From Cellvibrionales bacterium UBA3090 (GTDB lineage: Bacteria; Pseudomonadota; Gammaproteobacteria; Pseudomonadales; Porticoccaceae), in contig DFBC01000105.1 in assembly GCA_002367235.1 (NCBI GenBank), positions 7,266 to 25,676 of the forward strand: 18,411 bases of DNA, written 5' to 3'. The notes beneath the pieces are model-generated. The model was not told where the DNA came from, did no database searches, and saw only the letters and a list, made by a program, of their open reading frames with translations. Shown one piece after another: positions 14,077 to 18,411 of the stretch. Position 1 is the first letter of the stretch; the number at the start of each line of letters is the position of its first letter. The position numbers and the translations under genes are program-made.

Positions 14077-15922
14077 TTTCGCCACCTATGAATTCTGAGT
14101 CGGGGTAGTACTCCATAAAGGCATCAATCAGCTTTCTAGCCACAGGTGCCGCCGTGGAGCTCCCATGCTCTCCATTTTCCACAATAATCGATACCGCTAT
14201 TCTTGGGTTTTCCACGGGAGCAAAGGCAATAAACAGTGCATGATCCCGATTGCGTTTTGCGACAGTTTCGGCATCGTACTCTTCGTCCTGCTTAATCCCG
14301 ATGACCTGCGCAGTACCTGTTTTACCCGCTATATGGTAGTTAAGTCCACGATTGATTATCTGAGCTGTACCTCTACGAGTGTGAACCACATCCTGCATGG
14401 CTTGGTGAATATAATTCCAGTTGTCATCGGAAGCCTGGATCCGACCTGCAGGTGGAAGTAATGCGTGCTCTGTTCGAACCAACTTTGGAGAACGCATTTC
14501 GCCCCGACTGGCAATCCGAGATGTAGCCACCGCCAGCTGCATGGGGGTTGCCAATGTAAAACCCTGCCCAATGCTGGTATTGACGGTATCCCCGGGGTAC
14601 CAAGCCAACCCTCGAGCCCCTCGCTTCCAGGCCCTCGACGGCATAATCCCCGCACGCTCTATTGGCATATCTATGCCCGTTTTCTGACCGAGCCCGAAAC
14701 GTGAACCATAAAGCGACAGGGTGTCGATAGTCATTCGCACCCCGACATCGTAAAAGAAAGTGTCGCAAGACTGGATAATGGCATCTCGAAGATAAATCTT
14801 GCTGCCGTGCCCACCCTTCTTCCAATCCCGGTATTTTCGCTCTTCGTTTTTTAGTTGATAAAAGCCGGGATCGTAAATCTTGTAATCTTTATTGGCGATG
14901 CCACTTTCCAGCGCCGCCAGACCATAAAGAGGCTTAACCGTAGAACCCGGCGGATATTGCCCCTGAAGCACACGGTCAAACAGAGGCCGGTCAGGGGAAT
15001 TTAGCAGCGCATCGTAATTATCAAAACTGATACCAGTGACAAATTCATTAGCATCAAACGTGGGCGCACTCGCCATAGCCAGCACACCACCCGTAGCAAT
15101 TTCAATTGCAACGACAGCGCCGCGCTCCTCCCCGAGAGATTCATAAGCCACATGTTGAAGACGGCTGTCCAGGTACAGATGAAGATCCTTACCGGCGATA
15201 GGATCCGTTCGCTCCAAGTGTCTCATGACCCGGCCACGGGCATTTGTTTCTACGGTCTGATAGCCTACCTGGCCAAGCAGCTCATCTTCGTAGTATCTCT
15301 CCAGGCCGGTTTTTCCCAGCACCAACGTACCACTGTAACGAACCGGGTCCAGCGTCTGAATTTCGCGATCGTTAATACGTCCAACATAACCCAGCACATG
15401 AGCCAGCTCTCTGCCAAAAGGGTAGCTACGCAGTAGCTGAACCGTCACTTCCACACCGGGCAAATGGTATTCATTGACCGCCAAAACACCCTGTTCCCGC
15501 TCATTCAAATCCAGGCGCAAGGGAACCGGTTCGTAGGGACGCCGCCGCCGTTTTAACTGTTTATAAAACCGCGTTTTTTCCGTATCAGACACGCCGATCA
15601 AACTATCTATTTCTTCAATCAGGCTATCGAGATCTTCCGCACGCTCAGCGACAATAGAGAGGTTAAAACTGGGGCGGTTATCTGCCAGTAATACGCCATT
15701 TCGGTCGTAAATCAATCCACGGGTTGGCGCTACTGGCTCAACTAACACTCTATTGCGATCAGAGAGCGTCACCAGGCCTTCATAGCGAACCACTTGCAGA
15801 TGGAAATAGCGCCATAACAACACCCCCACCATCAACACCACCACGAGCAACCCAAATAATAGGCGCAACACAAATATCCGGGATTCAAACTGGGGATTTT
15901 TTAAGGCGCGGTCATCGGTCAT
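14063..15922 (-). CDS. mrdA: Penicillin-binding protein 2 (MrdA), elongasome transpeptidase
   Basis: This 619-residue class B penicillin-binding protein cross-links peptidoglycan during lateral elongation and pairs with RodA. There is a short cytoplasmic N-terminus and one membrane anchor (about residues 16-36). A pedestal domain follows (RNRVLVEPVAPTRGLIYDRNG). The transpeptidase domain has Ser327 in GSTVK (326-330), SCD at 385-387 and KTG at 534-536. Length is near E. coli PBP2 (633). The ATG at 15922 is preceded by CCCCCTCT, with no SD, and no other plausible in-frame start exists before the membrane segment. The gene heads the mrdA-rodA-mltB-rlpA run. It lies downstream of the pnp terminator, so it should have its own promoter. 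Confidence 0.97.
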   Translation of the reverse strand: MTDDRALKNPQFESRIFVLRLLFGLLVVVLMVGVLLWRYFHLQVVRYEGLVTLSDRNRVLVEPVAPTRGLIYDRNGVLLADNRPSFNLSIVAERAEDLDSLIEEIDSLIGVSDTEKTRFYKQLKRRRRPYEPVPLRLDLNEREQGVLAVNEYHLPGVEVTVQLLRSYPFGRELAHVLGYVGRINDREIQTLDPVRYSGTLVLGKTGLERYYEDELLGQVGYQTVETNARGRVMRHLERTDPIAGKDLHLYLDSRLQHVAYESLGEERGAVVAIEIATGGVLAMASAPTFDANEFVTGISFDNYDALLNSPDRPLFDRVLQGQYPPGSTVKPLYGLAALESGIANKDYKIYDPGFYQLKNEERKYRDWKKGGHGSKIYLRDAIIQSCDTFFYDVGVRMTIDTLSLYGSRFGLGQKTGIDMPIERAGIMPSRAWKRGARGLAWYPGDTVNTSIGQGFTLATPMQLAVATSRIASRGEMRSPKLVRTEHALLPPAGRIQASDDNWNYIHQAMQDVVHTRRGTAQIINRGLNYHIAGKTGTAQVIGIKQDEEYDAETVAKRNRDHALFIAFAPVENPRIAVSIIVENGEHGSSTAAPVARKLIDAFMEYYPDSEFIGGENDPR

Positions 15923-15930
15923 AGAGGGGG

Positions 15931-15959
15931 ATTGTAACCGTAAGCTTGACCATTTATAA
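15931..15959 (-). promoter_or_regulatory. Candidate mrdA promoter placing transcription start at or near the ATG
   Basis: On the minus strand TACAAT (15936-15931, 5 of 6 to TATAAT) lies 8 nt before the mrdA ATG, with TTATAA (15959-15954, 3 of 6 to TTGACA) 17 bp upstream. Normal spacing puts the first transcribed base at about 15922-15924, giving a nearly leaderless mRNA. A second possible -10, TATAAA (15958-15953), would give a leader of about 24 nt with no SD. Confidence 0.35.
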
Positions 15960-15974
15960 CCAAGTGTTTTGGTT
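15958..15974. repeat. Perfect inverted repeat upstream of mrdA, operator-like
   Basis: AACCAA (15958-15963) and TTGGTT (15969-15974) form a perfect 6-bp inverted repeat around a 5-base spacer. It abuts or overlaps the candidate promoter elements for mrdA. The compact symmetry suits a dimeric repressor site, but a small RNA hairpin is also possible. Confidence 0.4.
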
Positions 15975-16087
15975 TCCCTCGATCATATAGATGAAGAATT
16001 ATTTTTTTAAGAACGATGCCGGGTGAAAGATATTGAAGCCATTCAAGACTCAATACTGCATACCTTATGGCTAAAACAGAAGCACAT

Positions 16088-16122
16088 AAAAAAACGGGGC
16101 TAAACCTTGCTGGTCAGCCCCG
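16088..16122 (-). terminator. Intrinsic terminator of pnp
   Basis: CGGGGCT (16095-16101) pairs with AGCCCCG (16116-16122), with further ACC/GGT pairing inside. On the minus strand the 7-bp GC-rich stem is followed by seven T residues (16094-16088). It lies about 30 bp past the pnp stop. The plus-strand side also has five T residues, so it may work both ways. Confidence 0.88.
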
Positions 16123-16150
16123 CTTTTTCGAACACTAAAAACTAGTTATT

Positions 16151-18319
16151 TCATTTTTCAGTGCTTTCAGGTGCATCAGCAACTGGAGCAGATTCCACTT
16201 CTGGCTGCTGCTCGGCAACAGCCTCTGCACCACTTTCTTCAGCTATCGCTTCTTTCAAGGAGAGCTTGATACGACCACGTGCGTCGACATCGAGCACTTT
16301 AACTCTAATTTGCTGACCTTCCTTCAGGTAGTCTGTCACTTTCTCGACACGCTCTTGAGCGATTTGAGAAATGTGCAGCAAACCATCAGTACCCGGCATG
16401 ATAGTTACAAATGCACCAAAGTCGACGATACGAGCCACGGTACCGTCATAAATACGGCCAATCTCAGCTTCCGCAGTAATCTCTTCAATGCGGAAGATCG
16501 CATCTTTGAGGCCATCGGCATCATCACTGTAAATACGGATGCTGCCATCATCGCTAATATCGATGGTTGCACCTGTCTCTTCGGTCAGGGAACGAATCGT
16601 CGCACCACCTTTACCAATGACGTCACGGATCTTGTCTGGATCAATTTTCATTGTATGGTAGCGAGGAGCTGTATCAGAGACCTCATCACGCCCGCTAGAG
16701 ATAACCTTATTCATCTCTCCAAGAATATGAAGACGAGCATGCAGCGCTTGCTCTAGTGCAATCTCCATAATTTCTTCAGTGATGCCTTCGATCTTGATAT
16801 CCATTTGCAAAGCAGTCACGCCTTTCGCCGTACCAGCCACTTTGAAATCCATATCGCCCAAGTGATCTTCATCACCCAGAATATCTGTTAAGACAGCAAA
16901 ACCGTCATCTTCTTTAACCAACCCCATGGCGATACCAGCAACAGGTGCCTTCAGTGGCACACCAGCATCCATCAACGCCAAGCTTGAACCACACACGGAA
17001 GCCATTGAGCTGGAACCATTGGATTCAGTAATTTCGGAGACCACGCGCATGGCATAAGGGAACTCCTCAGGGGAAGGTAATACCGCGGCAATACCACGAC
17101 GAGCCAAACGACCATGACCCACTTCACGGCGACCTGTAAAGCCCATACGACCACACTCACCGACCGAATAAGGAGGGAAGTTGTAATGCAGCATAAAGGG
17201 ATCTTCACGCTTGCCTTCCAAGGCGTCGATCAGCTGTGCATCGCGCATCGAACCCAAGGTGGCAGCAACCAATGCCTGTGTTTCACCACGGGTAAACAAC
17301 GCAGTACCGTGAGCTTTGGCCAACACGCCAACTTCAACGTCGATAGCGCGAACCGTTGTGCTGTCACGGCCATCAATACGAGGCTCGCCACGGGTAATAC
17401 GACCGCGAACAATTTTCTTTTCAAGCTTTTTGAAACCATCGCGAACATCTTCTTCACTGATACCAGCCGCGTCATCGGCCAGACTCAACGCTTCATTACG
17501 CAAAGTCTCAAGTTGAGCCACACGTTGCTGCTTGTCGATCGTACGATAGGCATTATCAAGGCCTTCACCAACTTTGGCCTTCAACGCTTCAGCCAGCACT
17601 TGATTTTCAGGCGCTGCCTGCCAATCCCAGCGAGGCTTACCTACTTCACTTGCCAGTTCAGCAATAACTTGAACAACCGCTTGCATTTCTTGGTGGGCAA
17701 AAAGCACCGCACCCAACATAATATCTTCCGGCAATTCACTGGCTTCAGACTCAACCATCAATACCGCATCTTTGGTTCCAGCTACAACCATGTCCAAGTC
17801 GGACTCGGTTAACTCGGAATAGGTTGGATTTAGCATGTAGCCTTTATCAGTGTTATAGCCAACGCGAGCACCACCCACGGGGCCATTGAACGGCACACCA
17901 GAGATAGACAGCGCAGCAGACACACCAATCATGGCGACAATATCTGGGTCGATATTCTTTTCAGCCGACATCACAGTACAGACAACCTGCACCTCATTCT
18001 TAAAACCATTGGGGAACAATGGGCGAATTGGCCGATCGATCAGACGGGAGGTCAACGTCTCCTTTTCATTGGGACGACCTTCACGCTTAAAAAATCCACC
18101 AGGGATTTTACCGGCAGCATAAGCCTTCTCAATGTAGTGAACACCAAGAGGGAAAAAATCTTGCCCCTCTTTAGCTTCTTTCGCGGCAACGACGGTGCAA
18201 AGTACAGACGTCTTATCCATGGTACACAGCACTGCAGCCGTTGCCTGGCGTGCAATACGCCCAGTTTCCAAAGTGACGGTATGATTACCATACTGAAATG
18301 TTTTTGTTACAGGGTTCAT
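16151..18319 (-). CDS. pnp: Polyribonucleotide nucleotidyltransferase (PNPase)
   Basis: This 722-residue enzyme degrades RNA 3' to 5' by phosphorolysis and is part of the RNA degradosome in many gammaproteobacteria. Two RNase PH-like domains are visible: the first includes FFKREGRPNEKETLTSR (77-93); the second contains LFTRGETQA, RREVGHGRLARRG (397-409) and the metal and catalytic segment LGDEDHLGDMDFK (481-493). A KH domain with GKGG (569-572) and an S1 domain (about 619-690, GRIYDGTVARIVDFGAFV) follow. The tail is Glu/Ala/Pro-rich. ATG 18319 has AAAGGAAC upstream at suitable distance and starts at MNPVTKTFQYG as in other PNPases. The open frame continues to 18364 but those residues are not family-like. 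rpsO is the usual upstream neighbour but lies outside the window. Confidence 0.98.
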   Translation of the reverse strand: MNPVTKTFQYGNHTVTLETGRIARQATAAVLCTMDKTSVLCTVVAAKEAKEGQDFFPLGVHYIEKAYAAGKIPGGFFKREGRPNEKETLTSRLIDRPIRPLFPNGFKNEVQVVCTVMSAEKNIDPDIVAMIGVSAALSISGVPFNGPVGGARVGYNTDKGYMLNPTYSELTESDLDMVVAGTKDAVLMVESEASELPEDIMLGAVLFAHQEMQAVVQVIAELASEVGKPRWDWQAAPENQVLAEALKAKVGEGLDNAYRTIDKQQRVAQLETLRNEALSLADDAAGISEEDVRDGFKKLEKKIVRGRITRGEPRIDGRDSTTVRAIDVEVGVLAKAHGTALFTRGETQALVAATLGSMRDAQLIDALEGKREDPFMLHYNFPPYSVGECGRMGFTGRREVGHGRLARRGIAAVLPSPEEFPYAMRVVSEITESNGSSSMASVCGSSLALMDAGVPLKAPVAGIAMGLVKEDDGFAVLTDILGDEDHLGDMDFKVAGTAKGVTALQMDIKIEGITEEIMEIALEQALHARLHILGEMNKVISSGRDEVSDTAPRYHTMKIDPDKIRDVIGKGGATIRSLTEETGATIDISDDGSIRIYSDDADGLKDAIFRIEEITAEAEIGRIYDGTVARIVDFGAFVTIMPGTDGLLHISQIAQERVEKVTDYLKEGQQIRVKVLDVDARGRIKLSLKEAIAEESGAEAVAEQQPEVESAPVADAPESTEK

Positions 18320-18386
18320 AAATTTAGTTCCTTTCATTTTTTCAATCATCTGAAGCCCTGACAAAACACCGGCAATAAGCTGCTCG

Positions 18387-18400
18387 GGTTACCAATAACC
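18387..18400 (-). other. Small hairpin in the pnp leader
   Basis: GGTTA (18387-18391) and TAACC (18396-18400) form a 5-bp stem with a 4-base loop, about 70 nt before the pnp ATG. In E. coli the pnp leader carries an RNase III-processed stem used for autoregulation. This small hairpin may be part of a similar structure that continues past the window edge, but that is inference. Confidence 0.3.
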
Positions 18401-18411
18401 ACCTATCCTGA

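Noticed and set aside
17114..17812. Open frame of 232 codons on the plus strand, antisense to pnp
   Set aside because: It lies wholly within pnp, has no recognisable domain and no SD. Long antisense frames are common opposite well-biased coding sequence.
1..18411. Mobile element, CRISPR array, tRNA or rRNA, phage or defence island
   Set aside because: I found no transposase, integrase, terminal inverted repeats, spaced repeat array or RNA gene; all sizeable frames belong to housekeeping families except the porin and the ABC ATPase.

Overview
The window is a dense stretch of chromosomal housekeeping genes from a gammaproteobacterium. Several features point there: the gene order mrdA-rodA-mltB/sltB-rlpA-dacA-ybeD-lipB-lipA, which as far as I recall matches the Pseudomonas aeruginosa order; an EF-P paralogue of the EfpL/YeiP type; RapA; RlmA; and a PNPase with KH and S1 domains. 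Base composition looks moderate and even. A marine or Cellvibrio-like relative of the Pseudomonadales would fit, but the genus cannot be fixed from this sequence alone. I see no mobile element, CRISPR array, tRNA, rRNA or prophage, and no gene-free stretch over 300 bases.

Left part (1-6723). On the minus strand lie rapA (RNA polymerase recycling ATPase), slyD (prolyl isomerase and metallochaperone) and efpL (cut by the window edge). Divergent from rapA, on the plus strand, are rlmA (23S rRNA methyltransferase) and an outer-membrane porin-like beta-barrel protein. The porin converges, with only 6 bp between stop codons, on a second slyD-family gene that lacks the histidine-rich tail.

Middle and right part (6814-15922), all on the minus strand and probably one or a few operons. 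mrdA (PBP2), rodA, a soluble MltB/SltB lytic transglycosylase and rlpA encode cell-elongation and septal peptidoglycan functions. They are followed by dacA (PBP5-type carboxypeptidase), ybeD, lipB and lipA (lipoate synthesis), a 20-codon candidate small ORF with a strong ribosome-binding site, and an orphan ABC ATPase whose start codon overlaps the small ORF's stop.

Far right (16088-18411). pnp (PNPase), also on the minus strand, ends in a clear intrinsic terminator that separates it from mrdA.

Nothing here amounts to a clear new defence or mobile system. The observations most worth checking are the small ORF between lipA and the ABC ATPase, the SD-less and possibly leaderless start of mrdA beside a perfect inverted repeat, the alternative-hairpin leader of the porin gene with its odd start codon, the unequal pair of SlyD paralogues, and an apparent Asp-to-Ser change at a catalytic position of RlpA.
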